A program made the translations under genes and the position numbers. This document shows, piece after piece, positions 1 to 11,529 of a DNA stretch of 64,000 nt. Location of the stretch: positions 5,876,473-5,940,472 of the forward strand of contig NW_023503423.1 of NCBI RefSeq assembly GCF_014529535.1, written 5' to 3'. The notes beneath the pieces are model-generated. The model was not told the DNA's origin. It saw only the letters and a list, made by a program, of their open reading frames with translations, and made no database searches. The DNA is from Bradysia coprophila (Eukaryota; Arthropoda; Insecta; Diptera; Sciaridae). How positions within the stretch are numbered: the stretch's first letter is position 1; the number at the start of each line of letters is the position of its first letter.

Positions 1-3000
1 CCGTGACGCGTCGTCTCTGATCCAAGGACATGCTTCAAGTCGTCTGTAAATGAAAGTGGAAATGAAAAATAAAATCAATTCGACTCTGCGCGAATCAACT
101 CACCAGAAAGCAATGCAAACAATGCAATGCGGGAAGCCATTCGTGTTCGCAATTTTGTGTTATCTTCCCTTGCAGCCGGTCCGCTGGATCGTTTTCCTTC
201 CGGCCAAATGTTATTTCTGTAAAAACAACAAATGTGTCAACAGAGCCATCAACTGCCGTTGAACCAACAAAACACTTACAGTATCACCATCAGAAGATGC
301 TCAATTTTGTCCACTTCAATTAATGATTTGGCCGCTTGGATAATTTTCTTATTGGCTGTGTGACTCACCCACGGTGCACCCAATAAACGATTAATAATTC
401 CGCGTCGCAACCATTGCGATCGGGCTTGTAAATCGAATACCTCGTCCAACAGATTCAGTGCCGATGTTAACGCTGGATATTCGGATGATTGCTGTGGATG
501 AAGACGAAAATTTTTCAATTTAAAATTTTAGACCCTTCTCGATGTTTATCAGTGTTACCTCTAAGTGAATGGGAGCAACGTCCAAAAACGAAGCTTCCTT
601 CATTGGACCTTTGCCGAGAAAAATCTTAGCTATGCCGCCGACAAGAGTATCGGGCATGTTTTTTATCGTTCGCATACCAGACTTGATTGGATTAACCAGC
701 GTCTCGATCTGAAAGGAACATTCGTTTGTAGTAGACAACGAACACGACACTCAAACATTGACAAAGTCCTACCGTTCGTATAACAGTTCCACCGGATATC
801 TTGCGATCATTCGTGTCTGGCTCAACAAAATCTCTCATAATATTGAATATCTCATCGGTGGTCTCTGCATGAGCGCAAATCACTCTCAGAAAATCATTCA
901 GCACAGCCATTCGGTGTTCTAGCACAGATCGTTGAGTATTTTGGAATGCCTTCTTGGCGGGAAAGGGAACTCGTGACATCGTAGGGTACTGAAAGTGGAA
1001 CGATTAATGGTCTGACATTGATCTGACGCTCGTAATGCTATACCTTCTTAACCAAAATTTTCTTCAGCTCCAGGAACCTTGAGTAGCGTCGATAGATGTG
1101 CCAGCATTTTTGTTGATTATCTTCCACGACCGACACTTGAATGGCATACACGGCATATTGTCCCTCGCAATGTATCGCAGTGTTAATGATCTTGGCACTG
1201 ATCTTGTCCAAGCTCGACAAGTCCACTTTGACAATATTACTATCGTTATCAGATGCATCAACGGCCGGCAAATGTTTCGTATCGACTTTCCGGTCCGTAT
1301 CTTTCGCCTCCTGATGAAACGAGTTCACCTTAATATCGGCCATCGTTTGCGTAATTCCCGTGCAGTCGCTATGCGATCGAGAATGTTTGAATCCCACATC
1401 TAACAAGCCATTACCATCGATCGCACAGCTCTTAAACATTGGCAGCACCGACAAATCGAAAGCTGCTCCGATTATATTATTTTCGATGGACGGACGTTTA
1501 TCAGTGGTCGCAAAATGCTCATCATCATCGGCATCGTCTTCGTACTGCAGATCGCCGGAATTCGAGTCGCTGCCGGTGTCCAATTGAGTGGTGTTCGATT
1601 CCAGGTCAATGTGCTCGGTATTCTGTCCGCAAAATTCCAGTTCGAGCAGAAGTTTTTTGTAGGCGGAACTCTGGTAAAAATTTGTCAGGAAAATCTCTTC
1701 ATTCTGAAAATCATTTGATTGAATTAGAAAGGTGGTCGTTGACGACAAGAGAGTCCACAAACCTTCAGTTTCTCGTAAACAAATTTACAAATCGAATCGA
1801 ACCACATCTGCTCGGGGCTCAATGTTTGATCTTTCAATTTGATGGTCAAAGCCTCTATCAGTCCATGGTCGATGTTCAAACAGTTCGAAGACGTGGGAAG
1901 CAAGTACTGTTGGAGAAGAAGAAGAAAACGGAATTGTCAATGTTTCAGGAAGAACACTCTCTGTAGTCAAGTGTTATATTAACCTCCGTGAATATGTTTT
2001 GTGCCTTGTCGCGCAGACTTTTGAGTAATTCGTCACGGGAAGTTTTCGTTTTGTTGGCTTGTAGGTCTAACATTGAACGACTAAATGTAAGTTTCCATTC
2101 TGCAAATGAAATTGGCATTAGACTTCAATAACTCTCGTCGGAGGTCTCGTCTGGTCCACTCACCCTGAGCCGTTAAATAGAAAATCACATATTTTTGCAG
2201 ATTCAAGATGCTCAAGTAGTCCAAATAGTAGGACAGTGCAATCTCTTTGTTCAGCAATTCGTCTAATGATAAAATTGGCATATTTGATATTGGCTTATCC
2301 TTGTCAGATTTGCCTGCAATAGTCGAACCGGTTATGTTAACGGGAAAATTTTATCCGTCGAAACCTCAATCTCTTACCCGATCTATGGTTTTGCAAGTAA
2401 CTCAGCCGTAAATCAATTAATTTCTGTGTGTACTTCAGGCTACTCAACTCCGGATTCGTAGCCGAATCTTTGAATTTCTGCAAATTGGAATCAGAAAAGA
2501 AATTAGTATTCAACAAAGCCGAACCGAGCAACGGAGGTTTCCCTCACCAAATCCATTTCTTTTGTTATAAACTGTCGACAGGCTCGCAATTCCGAGAAAT
2601 CAGATGAGCATCGCAGAAGTTTGAGCAAAAATTCTACCGGAGGTTCTTTCGGACACTGGAAAAAGAAATATCGAAATATTGACTCTTACTCTTACCTGTT
2701 GGAATGGATAAAACATACCAAGCGCGCAATTTGCAGATTCAAAAAATCCGGATCCGAGAACATTTCCAACAACGGTTTGAATACAACGTTTGCCAATAAA
2801 GTCGATAGGAATGTTCTCAACGGCAGACAAGCAAAGTCCGTCTCGGGCAATGTGAAATATAAAATTGTTTCCGTGACTTGGGTCAAATATTCTGCATGAT
2901 TAATCAACCAACATTAAACCATAACGTCATCGACACACTAAACTATATGTTACTCACTCTCCAACGCCTCGTCATCCAAACATTCGTCCCTGAATGTATC

Positions 3001-5141
3001 GCAAATGCTAAAGAACGCATGCAGTAGCTTCACCTCCGGATCGACCAACGACTTTTCATCCACATGATCGGTGTAGAATTTCGAATTGGCCACATTCTTG
3101 TGCATGCTCACATTGGACAGATACCAACTGAGATCCGTGTCGCTTTTGTTGCGACGATGTTGCTCCTTTTTGGCGGTTCGCCGTTGCGGTGACTGATTCG
3201 ATTTGTTGTTTTTGTGTTCACTGTTCGTTACCGCCTGGCTGGCCAGTCGATAAAGTCGTGAATGGGTGGCAACATTTTCGATTAGTTTCGTTGTGATCAG
3301 AGGGACCCATTGAACGGTTTTGATTCTGAAAATGAATGACATAGAATCTAAAGGTTAATCGACTCAATGGACTTGTACCTATGGCAAATGTTCTGTACAC
3401 TCTCCTCGATGCAATTCCTTGTACGAAATTCGCTGAACTCCTTGTTGTCCGACAAGGAACAGAACCATGAGTCAATATAGTCTGCAAGAAAGCAAAAATG
3501 TCAGTACCGAAATTGAGGGCAATGAACCACGCAAACTTCTCACCTCGCAAGATGTAATCGATGATTGTGTGCAACAACTGATCGACAGACTTATTTCCAC
3601 TCAACATCGCTTTGACTTTCCTTTTCGGAGAGCCGTGTTCATCCAACAGATTTGCGTCATTGAATTGTGGCTGTTTGACGACAATTGTCGGAACCGATAT
3701 CACCGGGTAGCCACACTCTTCTCCTATGCTAATGTTACCTAATGTTTGGATAAGTCAAAGTGTATTTGTGAATTAAACATTTTCGATCAAAGGTCAAAGG
3801 TTAAACACGTTCAGTAGCTGCTGCAAAACTACTACTTGATCACACTGTTTCCGCGTTACAAAACAAAATAAAAGAGCAAAACAACACAACAAAATCTCTT
3901 TCGTCTCGTAACATTAGAAGTCTCTCTAAGGTTCCATCAAATTCACCTTGGATCAATGAAACAACGAGATGTTTCGAATTCAAAAGCAGCATTTACAGCG
4001 TTCTAGAGAGCGATTCTGTGGAGCAATTGAGATAAAATAAACAAGCAAGCGCATAGCCGTGTAAAGAGTGAAAGATCGCTCTAGTGTTAGTCACATTCCT
4101 TTTCATTACCCCATTGCCACATATGCATCACAATTCGAGCAACATTCATCAAACATTTTCAATATATTCAATGTAGGCCACACCAGACACAAACGAACAA
4201 CATTCTATAACATCAAAACTTGTCGCTATACCTTTGTGATGATCATCATGTCCCTTAATTTTATCGGTGTAAATTTTAATGCTGTCAAATGGTTTCCACC
4301 GTTTATCCGGATGATGTGGCTGTTCTTTGCTATCTAAAACAACGTCAGGTTGAAATTTTATCTCACTGTTAGCCAATTGTTTACTGTGCGCTGATGGTGA
4401 TGGACTCAATCCGTCTTTCACACTTTTCGGATGTTTTTTGAACAACAGATCGAGCCCAGAATCGATAAGACTTTTCTTTCGATGGTCGTGCGATTTCTTG
4501 GCGGATAGTGATTCGGTTTGAATTTTTATATTCGGATTTATTAGGACAACCGTTTTTTTGTCGAATCCTACAGAAGGGTGGAAGATAATAAAATGAACAT
4601 TTTTCGGGTGCTGCCGATTAGGCGAATAGAACACAAAAAAACCAATAGAAATATTTAAACGAAATCCATGCACATTTTTGTAGAAAAAGAAAAGAAAGAA
4701 TGAAACAACGAAAGATCACTTTCAGGATAGGAAGCCAACGAAAGGTGAACAAAGAGTGAAAGAAAAATCGTTGAAAAAGATTCATGCAAACAAAGGAGCA
4801 AAGTGAGTTGTTCCCAAAAAGTGAATGGTTTCTCAGCTGAACGAATTACGTACCTAAGTGTAGCCCGAGTGGTTTGATGTCATCCAATGGATTGTCTTGG
4901 GTATTCTTCTGCAAAAATTCGTCAACATTTCCATGATGTAAATATACAACGGATAGAATTCTGCAAGAAAATTGAAACTAAAAATAGGAACCAATTTCAG
5001 CAAGTGCTGGCTGTGCTGCCACACACACCCTAGCAAAAATCCAATCAATGATAGTACAGTGACGCAAAACCAAAACAAACCGAAGGCATTAATCAACAAA
5101 CACAACAACACCGCCGAATAGCTTGCGTATTTCAGTTCCAT
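1..5141 (-). CDS. RGS-PX sorting nexin, SNX13-like (18 exons, 3' end off the window)
   Basis: Membrane-anchored RGS-PX sorting nexin; the family tethers the ER to endosomes or lipid droplets and binds phosphoinositides. Exons (high to low): 5141-5029, 4960-4854, 4567-4232, 3723-3544, 3481-3379, 3325-2958, 2891-2719, 2655-2548, 2477-2378, 2313-2164, 2066-1984, 1906-1763, 1703-1044, 988-773, 708-559, 491-280, 216-104, 43-1. Every junction keeps phase, giving about 1119 codons. Order: N-terminal hydrophobic segment (residues about 7-38), PXA (about 225-480; SVDQLLHTIIDYIL, LSDPDFLN), RGS-like (about 500-655; SLDELLNKEIALSYYLDYL), an acidic Ser-rich linker in the 660-bp exon, PX (about 826-945; YRRYSRF, FPAKKAF), then Nexin_C (LLDEVFDLQARSQWLRR, WPEG, HVLGSETTRHG). 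Closest to SNX13 as I recall it; Drosophila snz is a related gene. The intron at 1983 begins GTTAAT, an unusual donor. Introns are mostly 55-75 bp except 3724-4231 and 4568-4853. The C-terminal exon(s) lie beyond base 1. Confidence 0.9.
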
Positions 5142-5650
5142 GTTTCGTGGATTCTTCTTATAGAGAAAACATAACTCAAGCAATTGCTGAAGTTATGAGT
5201 TTTGAGTTAATAAAATCACAACAAAAATTTTTCGGTAATCGAATGAACATTTTCTGGCACTGATCGACATCAAACAAAACATTTTACTTTTCGCTCCGCA
5301 CTAAAACATTGAAATCGAATTTCGTTTAGAAATCGTCATTAATTGCTGACTTTGCACGTTATCGGTCTTATATCATTTTGTAGTTGATAAAATTCAACAA
5401 TTTGTCATCAATTTCGTGACAATTTAAACAAAGTCCAACTCTTTTTTGTTTTGATATGTGAATATGCCTGTCAATTCTGTCACCAAGGCCACCAACATAT
5501 CGCGACTAAAGAAGTAACGGTAAAAACGGTAACTAATTTATAATTTAACACTAGAAAGAAGCGGGATTTTTGAATGACAAGTGGGTAGCCGACGTATTTT
5601 ATAATGTAGGAGGTGTTGCGGTTTGAACTTGTTTCCACAAAAATTTCGTT
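5142..5650. other. Intergenic 5' flank of the sorting-nexin gene
   Basis: AT-rich sequence that should hold the 5' UTR and promoter of the minus-strand sorting-nexin gene. No clear TATA box, initiator or coding exon was recognised. Confidence 0.4.
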
Positions 5651-5772
5651 TACAATCGCTAAACCGAACTGGTGTGCATACGTTATTTTGCACCAGCTGG
5701 TCCCATTTGGAATTGTATGTGACCAGCTGGTGTAAAATAACGTATGCACACCAGTTCGGTTTAGCGATTGTA
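5651..5772. repeat. Near-perfect hairpin with 52-bp arms
   Basis: Left arm 5651-5702 and right arm 5721-5772 are reverse complements with one mismatch, separated by an 18-bp spacer. Both arms contain CCGAACTGGTGTGCATACG and CACCAGCTGG or its complement. It looks like the core of a small foldback element or a recent inverted duplication. Short open frames here exist only because of the palindrome. Confidence 0.9.
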
Positions 5773-6654
5773 TTTCTAGATTTTAAATTTCTGATATTTT
5801 GTTCAAATTTCCAACCATAACGACTCTCAAATCTGAAAATTTGTCGGTATTCACACATTCGCGATTCGAAAAGAATTCGACCACACTTTTAGAAGATTCA
5901 CTATAAGGTTAGATTATCAAATTAAGTAATGAATCTGATAGTAAAACTGTTGATATGATTGCCATCTGTGGAAGGATTATGTTCAAACGATGAACGAGGG
6001 TACAGCCTCTGCCTGACTGTAAGCCAAAAAAAGGTGGTCAGGGTAGGCCCTAATGGATCTTTTCACTTGGATCTTTTCAGAATACATCAAAAATAAAAAA
6101 ATTCTTATAAATGTTTCGCCGCAGGAATCGTTGCCATTACTCAACTAGCATTGAAGCATTGAATAGCCAGAGAGATTCTTTGTGTTACATCAAATTTTGA
6201 TTTATTGTCTCTTCAACAACTTCAAAAACAAAGCTCCTGTGAGTTTTTCCAACTTGTTATCAAAAAGTTTCTCTGCAATGGATTCTCTATGAGATTACCT
6301 GTTCAGACATACGTCACACGATGTATTATGTCGTGATTTGCCGATTTTGTTTGCAAATAAAGTTGAAATTTTTGGTCGAAAAGTCTTAGTTGGGAACACT
6401 TACAGAGCTACCCTGCCCGAATGAAGGCGAAGATAAACAACGTTCTTATGGTATTTCATAACTGGACTCCTCAGCTATTCACTACAGTTAGCAGCAATGT
6501 CTTCTGTTCCCAAATGCCCGAGATATCTGTCAACATTGTGTGCAATTTCATGCTACTACCCCAAAAACCAAAAATCAGCCTAGAGGCAAGGGAAAATGAA
6601 TTCTGAGGACAGCCTGAGGCCAGGCCTTTTATAATAAACACAAAATGAAAATAC
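5773..6654. other. Intergenic, no gene recognised
   Basis: No exon, RNA gene or clear transposon end was recognised. The short plus-strand frame 6421-6606 has no splice signals or family motif. The right edge may include 3' sequence of the retroelement remnant that starts at about 6655. Confidence 0.35.
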
Positions 6655-7660
6655 GACCCACCCTATTCTGTACTCCAAGGACCCATAGTTTCTACTGCAA
6701 ATGCTAAAAGAATATAATTATTAGATGAAGTCAACTTTCAATAATGTTTGTGTTTTTCAAGCGCTGCAAGATTTGTGAGTTCGCCAGCTTTTTTAGATGT
6801 TTTCGACAAGTCCGAATCAGCGAACGTGTCTACGCAGGTTGCGTCCCAGACCAAAGGTTTTCCTTTAGACCATGGCGTCAAAGTTACTCCATCAGGTTTC
6901 TTTCCAAGCCCGGACTGGCCATATGGTGAATTCGGGGAATTCCCGATGGGCCTTTTGGATTTTTGTATGAGAATTTTTAATTTGTGGGCCTTTTTAAATT
7001 GAGTTGCATGGAGCCCCCGATGGGCTTTTTCGAGCCAGTCCGGTACTGTTTCTTTCCGCCGTTTCTTGATAGTCCTTTGGGTTCCAGGTGGTTTGGAATA
7101 TGAAGAGAGATAAGTACTCGACTTATGATTTCAGTCAATTCTAAATGACGTAGATATCTGCCTGCACTTTTTGGCAACTCAATCCATGTAGACCTCTTGC
7201 GGATACTACAGATCCGCATAGACACGTGTGTACCAAACATATATCACAACCATCAAAACCTAGACGTAAATCCAATACAAATTCTAATCGAGTTACTGTC
7301 TATAAAAGTTCCAATATTCGAAGAAGGAATTGAATGAAGCAAAGCATTTGATTCTTTACACTGTAATGCTTTAAAGCGTGGCAGATCAACTTTCGATGTA
7401 AAAACCAGATCTTTCTTGATAATCCGTTTTGTATTGATCATGTCCCAATCTTTTTGCGAAGTCTTTAACATTTAGTTAAACTTTTCCATTTCTCCTTCAT
7501 CAAAATTAGCAATGAAAGGCACGTCTTGAGAGTTTAGAATTTGACAGACATGACCTCCAACACCAAATGACGAACCTAGGAAAGCAGGTAAAGAAATGTC
7601 TTGAAGTCTGCTTATTCCAAGACCATCTACGTTAATAGGTAAAGTTCCTTGCGTCCATTG
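6655..7660 (-). pseudogene. Degenerate reverse-transcriptase-type polyprotein, C-terminal part
   Basis: Minus-strand remnant of a retroelement polyprotein. From 7660 downward, motifs recalled from a widespread family found beside reverse-transcriptase domains appear in order: INVDGLGISRL and LPAFLGSS (7472-7660); QKDWD, HSIPSSNIGTF and IRICIGF (7253-7471); then, after an inserted element, PDGVTLTPWSKGKPLVWDATC (about 6790-6900) and FAVETMGPW (6670-6700). Several in-frame stops (about 7472, 7253 and shortly after) and further lesions make it non-functional. The catalytic part of the reverse transcriptase is not visible, so this is the 3' part of a decayed copy. A second relic of the same family lies near 57.8 kb. 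The family assignment is from memory of motifs, not a search. Confidence 0.65.
6906..7047. mobile_element. Short inverted-repeat element nested in the retroelement relic
   Basis: Ends share the inverted 10-mer CCGGACTGGC (6910-6919) / GCCAGTCCGG (7034-7043), and the interior has further inverted CCCGATGGGC-type motifs. The element interrupts the pol-like frame between GGKK and PDGV. The 10-mer GTTTCTTTCC occurs directly repeated on each side (6896-6905 and 7048-7057), consistent with a target-site duplication. Joining the flanks at that repeat restores a continuous pol-like alignment. There is no coding capacity, so this is a non-autonomous DNA element. Confidence 0.7.
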
Positions 7661-8031
7661 CCTGTTAGTTTGTTTAGAAAAATATCAGCAGACCGTGTGA
7701 CCGCCGACAGAACACAGCTGAAACAAATTCATGTCGTTCGCTGACCTTGGCTGTACTTTTACTGTTCACGCATTTTTTACTAAACTCAGTACGTTGCCGA
7801 TAGAGGGATTAGTTACGACAAGTGAATAAAGTCCGGAGAGTCTTTCTGACTATGTAGTGAAGCTACAGCTCGGTCCGATAAAATAATTTATTTATTTCAT
7901 TCATCCAAAAAAGATGATTAGACTACGACGATACACTGTACAAAAATAAACAAAAGAAAATATTTTTGACTTAAAAATTAGTTTCGATATTTTTGATAAA
8001 TGTCCGTTCCACAGACTGGTCCAATCTAGCC
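7661..8031. other. 3' flank of the transporter gene
   Basis: No coding exon was recognised. Overlapping minus-strand polyadenylation signals (AATAAA read as TTTATT on plus) lie at 7887-7896, about 140 bp downstream of the transporter stop codon at 8032. They are the best candidate for its 3' processing site. Confidence 0.5.
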
Positions 8032-9148
8032 TCATGATATCAGTTTATCCTTCTCTTTCTCCTTTTCCGCACTCTTTTTCGCCGGCTGTGGTTTCTTGCC
8101 CATGAACATGTCTGCGAACAGACCAGCGAATACCAACACTGCACCGTACCATTGTCGTGTGACCAGTACATTACCGAAAAATATTACCGAACACAAAACC
8201 GTAAAGAATTTCCGGGTCGTAGTGACAACGGAACAGGAAAGTGGACCATAACCGGCGACCATCATGAAAATGAATAATTGCCCCAATGCACCGGTCAGTG
8301 CAAGCATTCCCAAATTGATCCATAGATGGGGATATTTGCCAGCGAATGCAATGAAGTCCATAAACTCTCCGGTACCCAATGCAGCTACACCTGTCATGAT
8401 TGTGCTCCATCCGTTCATTCCTAACATCATTTGTTTGCCAGATGGTGCACTGGCCGCTCGCATTCGATCTTGAATTGCTGTATGGAACTGCTGTTATTAT
8501 CTGTTAAGTAATTTCTAAGCTCATTTACTAGTATACCTCCCGTCAAGCCATCCATTGACAAACTCAGAAATAGTAACAATTCACCGAGGCCAATTGTCTC
8601 CTCCTTCACTGACGACACCTTACCGTCTTTATACATAAAGAGAGCGACGCCGATAACAATCATTATGATGCAAATGTACTTCTTCAGGTCGTACTTCTTG
8701 TTTCCAATTAGAACACCAAGAATCATCACAGGAATCGGTTTGGCTGATTTGCCAACGACTTGCGTGGGATATGGAACCCAACGCAGTGCCATATTGGACG
8801 TAATCATGGCTAGTAGATATGTCAACGCCGAACTGATATAGTACGATGTGGGTGTCTTATCTTCCTTTTGCGGTTGGGCCAATAACATTCCTGTGATCGA
8901 AATGAAATTTTTATATTTCAGCTACTGGTAACTTGCGAACCGAATATACCTTTAGCAAAGATCCAATTGCACAAACATTGCACTCCAACCAGTGTCAACA
9001 TAAAGGTGAATCGCTCTCCATGCGAACCGTCTTCATTCAACTCATCGCCATACCGTCCGCGAGTGATTTTCTCTTGTAGAATAGCGAAATAGAAATAGCA
9101 GAAGAATATTCCCAGGGCGCAGACTAGAAACCTGGTTCTGTCGTTCAT
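8032..9148 (-). CDS. SLC35B1-type ER nucleotide(-sugar) transporter
   Basis: Multi-pass ER membrane transporter of the SLC35B1 family (human SLC35B1/AXER, Drosophila meigo), implicated in exchanging nucleotides or nucleotide sugars across the ER membrane. Exons: 9148-8950, 8890-8537, 8477-8032. Phases match, giving 332 aa against about 322 in human. The ATG at 9148 opens a hydrophobic segment followed by the diagnostic [12 protein letters not shown]. Later motifs are [65 protein letters not shown] and VLVFAGL. Hydrophobic stretches along the chain suggest 8-10 membrane spans. The C-terminus is lysine-rich ([10 protein letters not shown]) and could serve ER retention. Introns are 59 bp each. 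No frameshift or stop was seen, so it appears intact. Confidence 0.95.
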
Positions 9149-9865
9149 CCTTTCATAAACAACTTAATGAAAACCGTTCCACGAAAATGAATTCAATGTT
9201 CAAAACACTGAAGATTTACAGAAATTTAGCTCTTTGAGTCTGGTGACACTACATGCAATGGAAGAAACGTTGTTTGGATTTGTTGTCTCACTGTATTCGT
9301 GTCAATAATTTTAGAATTTTTATTGAATTTCTTAAAATTAAAAACGTACAGCTTCAGGACACGTCAGAGGTACAAAAAGCGATTACAATATTTTTGTGCT
9401 TTTGACAAGCAGTCACACATACACAAGGTGATTTTTGACAATTATATGCAATCCCCAATAAAACAGCTGACACTGAACTATGCGCCGCGCACCGATGTTA
9501 ATTTGTATTAAGAAACATTAAATTTTGAATTTAAAGCGGTCATTTACATGTACCGAACGATGTGATATCCTTGGCATTACATGGACAACCATTTTCATGT
9601 AGAGCGCTTGACATGTTTACTGTAGACTGACAGCTTACAGACCTTAAGGTATATCGCTCCACGGATTTTATGTTAACTACGAAATACGACCCATGTCGAA
9701 CCACATTTTGATTTCGTCATTAATCCAGAAAAGACTAGAAACGATTGTATAGATGGTCTAGATTTACGGGAAACCAGATTTAAGGATTTTTGGGAATTTA
9801 ACTCCATAAAAGAATCACTGGAAAAGGCTATAAATAGTGGCCTGTTTTGTTTTTCTTGGAACCAT
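9149..9865. other. Intergenic 5' flank of the transporter gene
   Basis: Presumed promoter and 5' UTR of the minus-strand transporter, then unannotated AT-rich sequence. The plus frame 9299-9511 and minus frame 9673-9927 have no recognisable motif, and the latter runs into a repeat. Confidence 0.35.
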
Positions 9866-10215
9866 TTACTCTTTAACCTTTCACAGACGGCAACCACAAG
9901 GCTGTAAACTTTGGGGAGGTCACGCATATCGCCATTTTATTAGATACTCGGGAACACACCACTTCTGAAGATTTTACACATAAAAAAATTCACCACATCG
10001 TCACAGCGACGAGAATCGTCAAAGTTGGTGAATTTTTTTATGAAATCTGCCATTTTATAGTCAGCTGTGGTGTATCACCCGCGTATCGGTATCTGAGTGA
10101 CCTTCCCAAAGTTTACAGCCTTGGGCAAGCATACCAAAAAATGTTTCTATCGGATCTTTTACTTCATTTGATCTAAGTATTTTCAAGAGATCGATTCTAA
10201 ATTTTCTACCTAATT
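9866..10215. repeat. Dispersed repeat family A, copy 1, split by an insertion
   Basis: The left piece (9868-9897; CTTTAACCTTTCACAGACGG) and right piece (about 10150-10215; TTTTACTTCATTTGATCTAAG) match, in the same order, a stretch at 44567-44680. There the two pieces lie much closer together. Related TACTTCATTTG stretches occur near 24.3, 44.8 and 45.8 kb. The 225-bp inverted-repeat element 9898-10122 sits between the two halves. Confidence 0.6.
9898..10122. mobile_element. Inverted-repeat (MITE-like) element
   Basis: Terminal inverted repeats 9898-9923 and 10097-10122 share AAGGCTGTAAACTTTGGG and differ at one position over 26 bp. A second inner inverted pair (AAAAAAATTCACCA near 9982, TGGTGAATTTTTTT near 10027) makes much of it foldback. 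It has no open frame and lies inside family-A sequence. A short flanking direct repeat GGCAA is possible but uncertain. Confidence 0.75.
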
Positions 10216-10383
10216 TTTAAAACAGGAAATGTACAGATGTCGCGGTGTAACTGAAGCTTTTAAAACAATTTTAGATTACCTACTGGTTTGGAGATTTTCA
10301 TTTTGACAATTGTGGCGTTTGTAGCGCGAGTCGAAGGCGAGTGTTACAATCACACAAGTCAATATAAAAACATAGCTAACGCC

Positions 10384-11521
10384 GACCCGTACGAAACACC
10401 TATTCGTATAAAAAGCCTTTACTGTGAAACTCTTCATTTCTTTTACTTCATTCTCTACTGAAAAGCTATTCGCCCTTTTAAATCACTTACATTATCTTTC
10501 TTTGCCTTGTTAGCATATACAAATAAATTGCCGGAGGCAATATAGACAGCCCCGTACGAAGTCAAATTTCATAAATTCCTATTTAAACAGCTATATACCG
10601 CTATATTTACCTATATTTCACTGTAAATAAACATTTCACAGAGGAATATGCTATTATATAGCTCTATATGCCTGTATATAGCTCAATATAACTGTATATA
10701 GTTATATGTAGAAGTCCACATATGGGATTCCTAAAACCCCCCACACATACCCAATTACTTCTCTGTTAACAGAAATTTTGTTAGGAGACCGGAAATAGTA
10801 CCGACGCTTTACATTCGTTAATACCTTTCAAACAAAAAAAAATTCATGAAATTCGGTCAAAATTTACTCGGGATATTGACAAAATACTCCACGTTCACTG
10901 TACGGCCGAGTAGCCAGATAAGAGCTCACTCCAAGAGACCTAGCTCACGCTCCGGAGAACATAATTTCAAAAACTTTTTTTCCTTGATTGGTAAGGTCAA
11001 TACCTATCTAATAAAGCTAAAACAGACGAAATATGTTCAAATGTGGCCGACCTACAAGCAAAAACTGCTTGCCGCCCTGTGCCTGTTTCACACCAAGGGG
11101 TCTAACTCACGAGTCGGTCATCCGATTTCCATAAACTTTTTTTTTGTCGATCGGTATTGTAAATACCTTTTATTTGACGTATCACTTACAAGTTTAACGT
11201 TTAAATGTCCGGAGATATCTTCGATAAACCGTAAAACACTTATTGGGCCACAGCTCGGGAGGGGTCGATCCAAAATCACTCATCTTCGAACTTAGCCTGT
11301 CTTTTGACATTACCAAACGGGAAAAAAAAGAATTTTCAAAATCGGATGCGTTTTACTCAAGTTATCGTGCAGACGGACAGACGGACAGGCGGACATTTTT
11401 TTTTCACTGATTTGGCATCTCTAGACAACCACAATAGGTTTCCTCTTACTCAGGGAGTCCAATTCGACGTGTTACAAACGTATGCGTAAACCTATAAGAC
11501 CCCAGTACTTCGTACGGGTCT
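10384..11521. mobile_element. Non-coding repeat element with CCCGTACGAA ends
   Basis: CCCGTACGAA occurs at about 10386 and 10551, and inverted at 11509-11518; 12 bp pair between 10551-10562 and 11507-11518. The interior has many TATAG/CTATA runs (10580-10720), a GACGGACAGACGGACAGGCGG tract (11373-11396), and phrases such as AAAATCGG...GTTATCGTG that recur in the 31.9-kb tandem repeat. The frame 10846-11295 has no recognised domain. This is most likely a non-autonomous element; its exact ends are uncertain. Confidence 0.5.
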
Positions 11522-11529
11522 AAAAATTC

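Noticed and set aside
7672..7760. Extra exon upstream of the retroelement relic
   Set aside because: Moderate GC content but no continuing motif or clear frame could be read.
10846..11295. 149-codon plus-strand frame
   Set aside because: It lies inside a repeat element; the translated sequence has no motif and reflects repeat phrases (SRSGEHNFKNFF, HPISINFFFV).
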